Shown in pieces: positions 34,619-45,153 of a DNA stretch of 64,000 bases (its first letter is position 1; each line of letters starts with the position of its first letter). The notes under the pieces were generated by a model. The model searched no databases. It had not been told where the DNA came from and saw nothing but the letters and a program-made list of their open reading frames with translations. Location: the NCBI RefSeq assembly GCF_030272615.1, contig NC_081414.1:1489501-1553500 (forward strand), read 5' to 3'. This DNA is from Cryptomeria japonica. Its lineage: Eukaryota > Streptophyta > Pinopsida > Cupressales > Cupressaceae. The position numbers were made by a program, and so were the translations under genes.

Positions 34619-35494
34619 TTGTCCTTGTTAGAGGGCATCAAAATAGGAGGGTCAGATCTAGAAACCCCGGGAAGGGGGGACTATAGGAGCGAGGGTGACC
34701 AAAGCCCTGCGGACAGGGGTCCAACTAGACCAAGAGTGTACGGTACCTCCCGGATGCATAATACCTTTCCGGCATATAGTCACTTCCAAGCGCTCCTTAA
34801 AACCCTCCAGGCAAGAACAATGGCACACACCCCGGACAAACAAAAGCTTCCAAAATTCATGGGCAACGGGTCGGAGGACCCCATACGACATTCTAAGACA
34901 TGCATGACCATTTGGGAGGCAAATGGCCAAGATGACCGGGATTACTGGTTGAAGGCATTTCCAGCCACTCTGCGAGGAATAGCCATTGACTGGTATACGG
35001 ACTTGGATGCCCAGTATAAAATGTCATGGAATAGTCTGAAGAAGGCTTTCGAAGAGGAGTTCAAACTCCTACGGGAGGACAATGAAATTGTGGTGGAGAT
35101 TTACAATACCAAGCAGGGAAAAAGTGAAAGCGTGCGGGCATATTGTAGAAGGCTGAGGGAACTGCTCAACAAAATGGAGAACCAACCGGTTGATGGCCTC
35201 AAGAAGAGATGGTTTGTTGAAGGATTGGTACCATCCCTTAGACGGAAGATGAAGGTGGTCCCCCCGCCCTCGTATGATGAAGCTTACAACCGTGTGATGG
35301 ATATTGAAAGTGAAAATAAGACATCCCGAGGGAAGTGCCGGGTGTGGTGACAGTACGGCTGAAGACAGTGATGGGGAGTCCAAAACCGTGCAAGCACTCC
35401 GAAGGGATATGATGAGGATGATGAAAGAACTAAAGGCTGACAAGGAAGGTGGCAGGGAAGGAAAGGAGCTATGGTGCACTGACTACAAGACGAA
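34619..35494 (+). pseudogene. gag: Gypsy gag, capsid part, cut by an insertion
   Basis: Retrotrans_gag features are clear: 'DYWLKAFPATLRGIAIDWYT', 'SWNSLKKAFEEEFKLLRED', 'KQGKSESVRAYCRRLRELLN' and 'WFVEGLVPSLRRKM'. A frameshift follows near 35340. The next frame continues to 'ELWCTDYKT' at the ACGAA duplication (35490-35494). The zinc knuckle begun there is completed across the insertion at 37686. Its second Cys is Tyr (CTDY). Confidence 0.8.
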
Positions 35495-37685
35495 TGTAAT
35501 GTCCCCTACTAGGTTTAGGACTGTTTAACCATAATTAATCTATCTCAACATACTTATGACTTAAACTACATTGATTAGCAGACAAACCATCTTAACATGA
35601 AACCAATCAATCATTGATTACATAATCTTCTTCGTGATACTGAATTAATAATTTAATTTGATTTATAATCTCAGATTTATTGTTTATTCAAATTATAATT
35701 AATTTATGTTCAGATAATATTATACTATATATTTTATACACTGTCCTGGGGCTCATCCTATTAATTTGATTTAGGCTGCCCCTCTTTGGAACATCTTAAT
35801 TCCCAACTTCTTGGATATTGATAGTAGTAGTGAGGATTATATCCAAACATATTCTTCGTATTGTTTATTATCTTGTGAGATCTTTCTGATTTATAATCTA
35901 ATATTTTTATTTGTCTGATTAAGACATTATATATATATATATATAGTCTTTATTCTGATAAAAACAAATAAATACATTATTTTATATTATAAATTGTTTA
36001 TATATTTATTAGTTATGTTGATGATTTATAGCTTCAGTCGGATAAAATTAAATATTAAATTGGCCTTAAGGCCTTCAACATTTAATAATATATATCATTC
36101 TAATCACCAATATGCACATTGCTTTCATTAATTATTTATGTTTAGTTAGCACGTATTATGTCTTGTTTGCCTATCGGTGATTACACATCGCACCCCCTCA
36201 TTTGGTATGCCACCCCGATTGAGGTCACAACCCCTCACCGAAATTGAACGAGTATTTATCTTCTATTGGGGGCAATTGCTAGGTGTGTGGTAGTGAGAGA
36301 CCAATACTGATCGGACATATACGTCATAGGAGAGGCTGATGTAAATTTAGTGTTTACGATATAGAGGGTTATGCTGTTCTCTTCTAACACATATATATCT
36401 GTTCGTGGGCTGCAGAAAATATACGTGTGAAGTCAGGATATTACAATTGCTGTGTAATTTATAAAGATCATTTGCTGTGCATCTTCACCCAGCAATTTAT
36501 ATATAAGCAAATTGATTATACTAGAAGGATCGAGTGACTAAAGGAGGAATTAATAACTTCAACAAGTTACGTATTTACAAATTACCAATTATTAATATGG
36601 TTAATTACCTTTGGTATAATCAACTAATACCACCACTACCTAAAAACATAAGTTGTTACTACTTAGTATATTGGTGGTTGTAAAGGCAAACAGATCTGAC
36701 ATAGGTCAGATCTGATCTGCCACTATATATTAAACATGACTGTCATACTTATTGCAAGCTAAATTAATATTACTATTTAATTCTTCATTAACATTATTCC
36801 AGCTTCATAAAGTAAGCATTCATAGTAAAGACATTCCTATGCATACCACCAAGAACAAGAATGTTACTGCGTGTAACTTGATATTGGTTATGTCCTGACC
36901 TGATTCGTGGTAGTCACAAATAGAATAATTACTTCAAATCAAAGATTATATGGCTATGAAGTTAGTATGGTGAAATAGATATTACCCGTAGTGTGTTGTG
37001 ATGTCGGGTTCTTGTTTAATGCTCACAAGAACGTGTCCAATGTCTGACTGATATAGATCGATTCAATGGGAATTGCTGATGAATTAGTTCGATGCTTATG
37101 AGTTTTCTTCCTTCTATTCAGATCGTACCTATTTCCCTTTCTTTTCTATCCCCTGGACCTTATATAACTTCCATATGCCTCCTGTTAAGAGTTGTGACTC
37201 TTCAGTCAATTAAGAGTGCACCATCACCATAATCGTGACTTTTGGGAACGGTGAGAGATTTGCTTAATCATAACAACCCTCAGACCTTAAAAGAGATAAT
37301 AAGGCATTATAGTAATCGCACCCTTTTTACATAATTCATTTGATGAGCGGTAGCAGTCAAGGCATTCACCAGTACAATTTCTATTTGATATCTCTTTCAT
37401 TGCTATTCCTTATTTACCAGCTTGTTCAATGTTATTTATATATTTATATTATATCTTTATTATTTTAAATATATAAATTGTGTTTGAGAATATGTAATAT
37501 AATATTTATTTTATTTTATTTGGTAATTTCAAAAATATTATTAGTAATAAATATTAATTAAATAGTAATATTTAATAAGTGAATAAATTTCAAATAATCA
37601 TTCATTGGTGATTATTATATTAATTAATAATAATAATAATTGATTTATTTAGGATATACATAATGATCATGGAGGGGACATGACA
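35495..37685. mobile_element. 2,191-bp insertion in gag, TGTAATGTCCCC family, 5-bp TSD
   Basis: It starts TGTAATGTCCCCT and ends AGGGGACATGACA. These ends form a 13-bp inverted repeat with one mismatch. ACGAA flanks it at 35490-35494 and 37686-37690. Joining the flanks restores the gag frame through a zinc knuckle. It is AT-rich and non-coding, contains (TA)n near 35930-35945, and is probably a solo LTR. Similar termini occur at 51405, 57472, 57595 and 58605. Confidence 0.8.
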
Positions 37686-38012
37686 ACGAAAGGACACACT
37701 AAGGGGAGTTGTCACCGCAAAGCCTTTTGTGACATCTGCCAAGTAATGGGACATTCCATTAAGGAATGCCCATACAACTTGAAAGCACGGAGCACACAAG
37801 TGCTCTACGCCCAACCCGACCAGGTCACACTGTCGGCGACACCTCCGAAGCTGGCAACAAACTCTGACGCCTCTCCTGGAGGGTACAGAAACAATCGGTG
37901 GGGTAAGAATAGGTCCAATAATAACATGCCAAGGAGTAGAATTCAATACGACGCGAAGGGACGACCCTTGATTCAATGTAGGAAGTGCAACGAATGGGAT
38001 CACTTTGCGTAG
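37686..38012 (+). pseudogene. gag: Gypsy gag, nucleocapsid part
   Basis: It continues the gag frame after the insertion. A complete zinc knuckle 'CDICQVMGHSIKEC' (CX2CX4HX4C) is present. A third partial one, 'CRKCNEWDHFA', then stops at a TAG. Basic, Asn/Arg-rich sequence lies between them. Confidence 0.7.
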
Positions 38013-38646
38013 GAAACACGGTATCAAACCTCTCGGTACTCTCATGGCACAAAAGGTAGTGATCGGGACACAACGATTCCTTCTGGACTTCGTAGTCATC
38101 CCATTGGAAAGAAAAGCGTACGACGCCCTCCTGGGAAGGGGATGGCTGATCATGGCTAGAGCCAATCATAACTGGAAGAAGAATACACTCTCAATTGAGA
38201 GTGACGGTCATAAGTATGCAATCGACCTAAGGAATCAGTCCATCAGTGAAGAGCTCGCGTCATCCGACTCCGATTCAGAGGATTCAAATAGATGGGAGTG
38301 GGGTTCCGAAGGAGACAGAGGAGGGAAGGAACCCAACAAGGAAGGAGTGTTGGAACTGGACGGATGTTCTGAAGATGGAACTAGTTTGTTGGCCGGACTC
38401 TTCCATTGGCAAATGGAGGACTATGAGGCCTTCCACTTGGAGTGCCACGTGTGCAAGTATGCGAGATTGGGGAATCGAGTGGCAGTATGGACGAACAGTC
38501 ATTTCCACCGGAGTACGACAGGTACCAGTAGGGAATGGCACGAGTGGATGACACGCCAGCCCACCAGTTTGAACGAGACAAACCCATCAAGTACGAGGAA
38601 AGGGGGGGTGAGAAAAGTCAATCTAGGCAAGGATGAGGACAGGTAA
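38005..38646 (+). pseudogene. Gypsy protease remnant and linker
   Basis: 'VVIGTQRFLLDFVVIPLERK' followed by 'AYDALLGRGWLIMARANHN' is the C-terminal half of a retropepsin-like domain, ending in the L-G-R-G-W motif. The catalytic half is missing: the frame jumps from the broken third zinc knuckle straight to this point, so a deletion is likely. The remainder is an acidic linker. Confidence 0.65.
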
Positions 38647-38684
38647 TACTCATAGGAGACAACTGGAACCCCGTACTGAAGGCG

Positions 38685-40200
38685 GTGGCTTTCAGGATAT
38701 TTCTGAAATACAAGGACGTCTTTGCCTGGACATACAAGGACTTGAAGGGGGTACCATCGGAGCTGTGCGTACATCGCATAACCCTGCTACCAGGAGCCCA
38801 ACCGGTACGGAGGAGACCGTACAGGATGAACAAGAACTACGTAGCCAAAGTAAACGAGGAAATCAACAAAATGTTGGAAGCATGGATCATATTCAAAGTG
38901 GAAACTAGTGACTGGGTTTCTCCAATAGTTATCTCGCTTAAGAAGGAAGCTAATCAGATAAGGATATGCGTAGACTTCAGGTATCCAAACGCAGTAACCA
39001 TCAAAGATCCATTCCCGATTCCATTCATTGACAACATCTTGGAGGAAGTAACTGGGCACGAGATATACACATTCCTAGATGGGTTCTTGGGATACAACTA
39101 GATAAGTATTGCGGAAGAAGACAAGCTGAAGACCACATTCGTGGTAGAGGAAGGGGTGTACGCCTATAATCGCATGCCCTTTGGACTATGTAACACACCT
39201 GCAACGTTCCAGAGAATAATTCTACACATCTTTGACAAAATGTCCGTAGGAAACTTCAGGGCATTCCTGGATGATTGGTCGATTTTAGCGACCAGGACAC
39301 CCATTTGAAGGCTCTCGGAGAATGTATGGAGAAGTGTCGAAAAGCTAGACTGGCTCTGAACCCAAGGAAATGCAGGTTTATGGTATCGCAAGGGAAGCTT
39401 CTAGGCCACATTGTTTGTAAGGAAGGTTTGAAGACAGACCCGGATAAGATAGGAGTGATTGTCAACATGGAGAGCCCAACGAATGTGACAGGGGTGAAAT
39501 CATTCTTGGGCCACGTCGGCTACTACCGGAGATTCATCAAAGGCTTTGCACAAGTCTCTTGGCCCCTAGATAAGTTGACAAGGAAAGGAGAGCCGTTTGT
39601 ATGGGGTACAAAGTAGGAAGAAGCCTTCAAGGAATTGAAAGATCGGCTAGTGAGTGCACCAATACTGGTATACCTGGATTGGAATAAGGAGTTTCATGTA
39701 CACGTCGATGCCTCCAACTTTGCAATTGGTGCTACCCTCGCGCAGGTAGGGACACAAGGGCTGACATTCCGTTTTCTTCGCCAGCCGACTCTTGTCAAGG
39801 GCTGAACGGAACTACAACACAACAGAGCGAGAGGCACTAGGGATGGTGTACGTCATACAAAAGTTTCGGCACTACCTGTTGGCTACGCCGTTCACATTTT
39901 ATGTGGACCATTAGGCACTAATGTACCTGGTAAATAAACCAATCATCCAAGGTAGGGTAAGTAGATGGCTACTGCTCCTGCAGGAGTTTACCTTTACCAT
40001 TATTGTACGACTAGGAAAGTCCCATGTAATAGCCAACCAACTATCAAGGATCAGATCAGGGGAACCAACTGAAGGGGTGAACGAGGACTTTCCAGATGCA
40101 CACTTATTCCAGATTGCAATACTACCATCCTGGTACGAAAAGATTGGCCGGTATCTCTCTACCTCCACATTTCCAAGGGAGATGCCGCCAGGATAACGAG
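38685..40200 (+). pseudogene. pol: Gypsy reverse transcriptase and RNase H
   Basis: RT blocks: 'DWVSPIVISLKK', 'RICVDFRYPNA', 'FLDGFLGYN', 'MPFGLCNTPATFQR', 'FLDDW' at the catalytic site, and 'VGYYRRFIKGFA'. RNase H: 'FHVHVDASNFAIGATLAQ', then 'MYLVNKPIIQGRVSRWLLLL'. Breaks: TAG at 39099-39101, 39614-39616 and 39912-39914, all where Gln is usual, and frameshifts near 39290 and 39770. Confidence 0.85.
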
Positions 40201-40256
40201 GGAAGCTGGCACTGAAGAGTAAGACCTTCCAACTAATCAATGGGCTGCTATACAAA

Positions 40257-41222
40257 ATGGGTCCCGACCAAATCTTGAGGAGATGTGTTATGGAGGAGGA
40301 AATTCCTGGTGTGTTGAAGGAAGCACACGACGGGTTAGCAGGCGGACATATGGGACTAGATGCGACTGCTAGGAAAGTACTTTTGGCTGGCCTATGGTGG
40401 CCAAGTCTACACACCGATGCTCGAGAGTGGGTGATCGGGTGTGATACTTGCCAGCGTGCGGGAAAACCACTGAAAAAGGGATTTCATGCCCCTCTTTCCT
40501 TCGCAGCCGTAGGAGTTATTCGAACGTTGGGGTTTGGACTTTGTGGGACCTTTGAAGCTGAGTAGCATGCATAGGTGCAAATATATTGTAGTAGCTACAG
40601 AATACCTCACCAAGTGAGCAGAAGCAAGGGCCTTGCTGGATAACACGGCTTTGAGTACGACATGGTTCTTGTATGAACAAATCGTCACGAGGTACGGGAT
40701 ACCCCTTCAAATCACGAGTGACAGGGGAGTGCACTTTGTCAACCAAGTAATTCGTACCATGACCGTAGAATTCAAGATCTTTCACAATCTCTCTAGTCCG
40801 TACTACCACCGAGCTAATGGGCAGGCAAAAGCAACCAACAAGGTGTTGGCGTCAATAATTTACAAATCATGCAGGGTGGAGCAGGAAGACTGGTCGGAAA
40901 GGCTACTTGCTGTACTATGGGCTTACCGCACAACGTACAAAGTCACTATGGGGCATACCCCGTTCTAGCTCATGTATGGGCATGAGGCAGTAGTACCAGC
41001 TGAGCATACCGTACCTAGCCTACGGGTGGCGGTGGATAATAGACTCGGCGATGAAGAGAACTTGAGTGCAAGGCTTGGTAGCTTGATAAAACTGGACGAA
41101 CAAAGAATAATGGCACAATGGGCAATAAAGGTGGTGCAACGCCGACATAAGTGTTGGCATGACCAACACCTACGACGGGTCAACTTTCGGCCGGGGCAGT
41201 TAGTTTTGAAGTATAACGGCTA
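40257..41222 (+). pseudogene. Gypsy integrase
   Basis: The HHCC zinc finger ('EAHDGLAGGHMG' to 'CDTCQRAGK') is followed by the DDE core: a frameshifted 'FGLCGTF' segment for the first Asp region, 'ITSDRGVHFVNQVI' and 'YYHRANGQAKATNKVL'. 'WAYRTTYKVTMGHTPF' and, after TAG at 40966-40968, 'LMYGHEAVVPAEH' complete it. The C-terminal 'WHDQHLRRVNFRPGQLVL' leads towards the usual GPY/F module, which is broken by stops. Confidence 0.8.
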
Positions 41223-41348
41223 GAGGACTTCCATCAGGGAAATTTAAAGTTCAATAGCTCGGACCCTATAAGATCAGAGAGGTCAGGGAAAATGGGGCAG
41301 TGAAGCTCTCAACTCTCAACTCTAGACAACAATCCAATTAGGGACCCA

Positions 41349-42293
41349 GTGAATGGTTCCAAGCTGAAAATCTACAAAGAACGAAACAAACCTGTAATTG
41401 AGATTAACATGCTGGGATACGCCACCAAAGGGTACTGGACTATTGGCCAGAGCAAGGAAGTCGAAGAAGACCCAATGGTAAAAGAAACCTACTGGAGAGA
41501 TGAAGACTGGGTGAAGCCTTTTGTAGCCATGGAAGAACGGCTTGTACCGAAATGGGTGGAAGGTGTGGCGGTTCCCAGGATCCACAAGCACCTCACAAAT
41601 GCGTATTTTGGGGACCCAGCTGTGTGGGTGCGGGTTTTAGGACATTGGAAGAAGAGGGCCCCATACGAAGGACTTCAGGAAGGGTATGTAGCATATGATA
41701 TTGATGAAGAAGCGGAAGCCCGAAGGAGAGCGGAGAACCCAAATAAAAAGGAGGAATCGGTAGACCTGGAGGAGGAGCTTGACTTAGAGGTATATGGGGC
41801 AACCCTAGGTCCTTGTTTAAAAATGGTGCTGAAAACAGAAGATCTATTCGTCATCGCCTCCCAGCCAGGCGAAGCAGAAGCCGGACCCAATTCATTGTAC
41901 TGGGTGATCCCTAACCCCGTGGGACCATCGAAGGTTGACGAAGAGAAAGTAAAATGGTACCAACAGTACAGGGGTCGCTACATTGACGACCGATATAAGG
42001 GGGTGGGACCCACTCCGTTAGTTGACAAGATATGGGACCTGGAGTATGTAGGGACATGTTGTGCACAAGAATGTTATAGGAGGTTGCCGCACGTTTGTAT
42101 GTGGTTGCACGATTCTGAGATAAAAATGAAGACTCAGAACGATCCCTCAGGAATGAAGAGGAACAACAGTGGGGATGAGGACGCCGACGAGGGACCAAAC
42201 AAAAAATGGAAGGAAGACAGGACATGTGACAAGGGAAGAGCGAAGAAGAAATATAGTACCCGACCAACAAAGAGAAAGCGAAGTTCAGTGTAG
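41349..42293 (+). CDS. Unusually long C-terminal extension of gypsy pol
   Basis: An open frame of 314 residues, immediately after the degraded GPY/F region. Its first residues 'VNGSKLKIYKERNKP' are the standard end of gypsy integrase, so the rest is an addition to pol. The addition is Trp/Tyr-rich and acidic in its middle (about residues 110-150) and ends in a Lys/Arg-rich tail with nuclear-localisation-like 'KRKRSSV'. I recognise no domain. It is the longest open frame left in the element. Function unknown. Confidence 0.6.
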   Translation: MNGSKLKIYKERNKPVIEINMLGYATKGYWTIGQSKEVEEDPMVKETYWRDEDWVKPFVAMEERLVPKWVEGVAVPRIHKHLTNAYFGDPAVWVRVLGHWKKRAPYEGLQEGYVAYDIDEEAEARRRAENPNKKEESVDLEEELDLEVYGATLGPCLKMVLKTEDLFVIASQPGEAEAGPNSLYWVIPNPVGPSKVDEEKVKWYQQYRGRYIDDRYKGVGPTPLVDKIWDLEYVGTCCAQECYRRLPHVCMWLHDSEIKMKTQNDPSGMKRNNSGDEDADEGPNKKWKEDRTCDKGRAKKKYSTRPTKRKRSSV

Positions 42294-42381
42294 ACCGTAC
42301 GATAAGCTAAGAAGCTGGTACGACAGTGTAAGACCGTCGATGCAGGTAAGGAGGAAGCCGTACGGGCATGGAAACAAATAC

Positions 42382-42397
42382 CGTACGGTACCGTACG
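42382..42397. repeat. 16-bp perfect palindrome of CGTACG units
   Basis: CGTACGGTACCGTACG is its own reverse complement. It lies in the non-coding gap between the pol extension and the 3' ORF, in a stretch rich in GTACG. Confidence 0.85.
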
Positions 42398-42717
42398 AAG
42401 ACCAGCATGCAATAGTCTGTACACGCAAGCAACAAGCATGTATAAGAAGTAAGAGGGTCGTTTGGCAAATCAAACTACGAAATCTGTACGGTGAGAAGGC
42501 AGTGGATAGTGCAATGGGCCATACAAATTGGTGAAGCACACTTTCAGATGGTTATAATAACGACCAAGGACGAGACAAAGGAAGGAGAACAGAACAAGGT
42601 GGTTACAGTTCAGCCAGGACTGCCACAGAGCCAGCCAACAACAAGAAAGCCAGGAACAGGCTTAAGGTATAGAAGGATTCAGAGGGAATCACGACGGAGA
42701 ATGTAGCATTTGAGAGT

Positions 42718-44700
42718 GTGATCGACAGCGAATGCCGTACCTGGTGGGAAGAAACTCCTCCGGACCATGTGATAAAGGACTCCCTCAGGAAGGCTCAGGT
42801 AGATCATGCCATCCAAATGCCCACGTTCAGCATCAAGGATTTCGAGCCAGTACTGCGGACTATGGTGTCCGAATATAACCCACAGGAACGAGCCTGCATC
42901 ATTCAGTTTCAGGGATGCACGGTGCGAGTTTCTTTTAAACCAAAGGATTTCAGGAGGGTATTTGGTATACCCGAGAAGGGGGCATTTGCGGCCAAACCAA
43001 CCAAAAAGCTCACCAAGGAAAAAAAGAAATGGTTGATGGATTTGGTATGCAGGGACGACCTCACAGAGGAACAGTGGAAGAGTGCCTGGTATGACGACAG
43101 GGGGGTGAAGCGTGTGTTTATTGCACTAGTAGGGGGTTGAAGGAAGGGGAAGCAGAGTAGCAGCAACATGAAGAGGAGGAAGAGGAGGATCACCACGGAG
43201 GGTTATGGGCACAATGGAAGAGTACGAGGGTAAAGTTCACACCTCCAAAATTAGCTTCGACACACTTGGTACTGCAGGAAGCGCTTACGGTGGCCAGCCC
43301 TGTGGGGGACGTACGACCAGTAGGGGTGCTGTTCCGAAAAATCAACGAAGGGGAACCACCAGCACATCGACAGGTATCATTGCCACAAATCAGCTTGGCT
43401 GTACTTGCGGCAGAAGCCACAAAGGGTACTAGTACGGTAGACCAGACAGTGGTAGGGGAGGCCGTACCAGGAAAAGACACAACGACCGGGTAGGGAATTG
43501 GTACGTCAGATCCAGGTTCTGGTACGACAGACATTGGTACGGTACCAACAGGTACTGGTACGGTTCTAGTAAGTACTAGTACAGTACCAACATGTACTGG
43601 TACAGTTCCAACAGGTATTGGTACGGCTCCAACAGGTATTGGTATGGCTCCAACAAAGTGCTGGTACGGTTCTAGCAGGGAAGGAGGCAGGGAATATATC
43701 GATGGCCGGGGATGGCCTGGAGGCATTGGCAGCACTGGATACACTCACGGATGAAGATATAGATGCCTCACTAGATGGATGGCTGGGGCAGTTCGCACTC
43801 ACTCCTCACCTTCCCCCCTCCCTCGCACCGCACAACATGGCCATTGGGGCGCACCTGACACCGGACATAACTATTACTATCACAGACCAGGACGTGGGGA
43901 TGTCTATTGACCGAGAGCATCAGGCCCCAGGAAGTGGCGGGCATGACCAAAAGAGCAGCTATGATGGGGAAAGCGGGTCAGAAGGATCACTGGCAGGGCT
44001 CCACCTCACTCCACCAGATCTGAGTGACCCAGTAGGCTCACTCCAGCGATTCCTTGGAGAGCTACAAGGGCTCTCCGATGTTGCACAGGGAATGGCATAG
44101 TTGACTGGGCAGATGGAGGCTGGCAACTTCGTCGACGCTACGCAACTGTGTTACTTCATGACTACGGGGTGTGTAGATGAGTTTGCACGCCACTTCGAGC
44201 AGCAAGGGTGGGCGGACCGTAGTACGCTAGAGATGGTCCAGGAATGGACTCACATGCACCTGGTGGGAGGCAGGGGTACTTTGGGCACCACCTTCCGCAA
44301 CATGGAGGGGGCCTTCCGGGATGTGTACTTGCGGTTGCGGTGGCACTAGATAGAGCAGGAGGCCCAGCGGCTGTATATAACAAAACTGGAGAAGGAAGGG
44401 GATAAGCATGCACAGTTAGCTGCAGTAGAAAGGAACCTGCGGAATGAGTTAGAAATGAAGATGACTACCTATGAGGCCCGTTGCAACATGCAGAAGGAGG
44501 TACAAGTACTAGCAGCCAAAGTGGTGGAGCTCACCTCACAGATGGAGCAAAAAGATAAGAAATTGTTGGAAGCTGCCCACATGGTAAAGAAGGCACGAGA
44601 ACAGCAGCTGCTGGCAGAAAAGAACCTAAGACTTCACATCGGACAACAACCTTCTTCTCCGACCACTACAGGGACGCCTCCTCCCTCTTTTCGGTCCTAG
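42718..44700 (+). pseudogene. Separate 3' accessory ORF of the gypsy element
   Basis: The N-terminal block (42718-43137) has 'MVSEYNPQERACII...VRVSFKPKDFRRVFGIPEKGAF', the same kind of pattern as the ORFs at 656 and 4673-5068. A linker follows, containing a coding minisatellite (43530-43670, Gly-Thr-Val-Pro-Thr-like units). The C-terminal half (43618-44100 and 44101-44698) is acidic, then helical: 'KEVQVLAAKVVELTSQMEQK' is probably a coiled coil. TAG stops at 44098-44100 and 44347-44349 lie in an otherwise continuous frame. Position between pol and 3' LTR is that of env-like ORFs, but no signal peptide or membrane segment is visible. Function unknown. Confidence 0.55.
43530..43670 (+). repeat. 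Coding minisatellite, 21-bp units
   Basis: Units like CCAACAGGTATTGGTACGGCT are repeated with variation. The unit length is a multiple of three, so the frame is kept. Confidence 0.7.
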
Positions 44701-44771
44701 TTTATGTTTTTTAGTTCAGCTACTATTGTCTTAGTCGTCTGGAAGATGACTACTTTTTTTGGGGGGGCTAA

Positions 44772-44808
44772 TGTTAGGGGTAAACAACATATGTTAGGGG
44801 GGGGCTAA
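44772..44808 (+). repeat. Duplicated polypurine tract and LTR start
   Basis: GGGGGGCTAATGTTAGGGG and about 20 following bases occur twice in tandem (from 44763 and 44800), so the polypurine tract and the first bases of the LTR are present twice before the full 3' LTR. Slippage in reverse transcription or later duplication could cause it. Confidence 0.75.
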
Positions 44809-45148
44809 TGTTAGGGGTAAACAACATATGTTAGTAGGAATGATAGTTATAATTGTGTTTATGGTTATGTTGCGTCGCCAGAGGTTCCCGTCGGGTAGCT
44901 GGGAGTTGGTGACGGTTGGCAACTTGGCCAACCGTCGGGTCTATATATTGTTTGGATGGAACCTCGGCAGAGGAGATTATGTATGGATATATGCTGGATA
45001 ATTTAATAAAGATATAACCCTTCCGGTCTAGTTGGTTATCATTACTAATGCCGTGATATGTGAATGTTCTGTTACGTGAATAACTGGTACGTGTGGAGAA
45101 CACTGTGTTATCTGTGAGTGTAACCAACCTTACATTAAGGACTAAATA
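44809..45148 (+). repeat. 3' LTR of the plus-strand gypsy element
   Basis: A 340-bp partner of 33398-33749 with about 15 differences, followed by the GGGGT target duplication at 45149-45153. Confidence 0.85.
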
Positions 45149-45153
45149 GGGGT

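Larger units (their letters stand above)
33398..45148 (+). mobile_element. Near-complete Ty3/gypsy retrotransposon with both LTRs (plus strand)
   Basis: LTRs lie at 33398-33749 and 44809-45148. The target duplication GGGGT is at 33393-33397 and 45149-45153, and a tRNA-Asp-type PBS at 33751. Order: two small basic ORFs, gag with zinc knuckles, protease remnant, RT, RNase H, integrase, a long pol C-terminal extension, then a separate 3' ORF with N-terminal domain, minisatellite linker and coiled coil. A 2.19-kb element splits gag. LTR divergence is about 5 per cent by eye. Most ORF breaks are TAG codons or small frameshifts. Confidence 0.85.
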
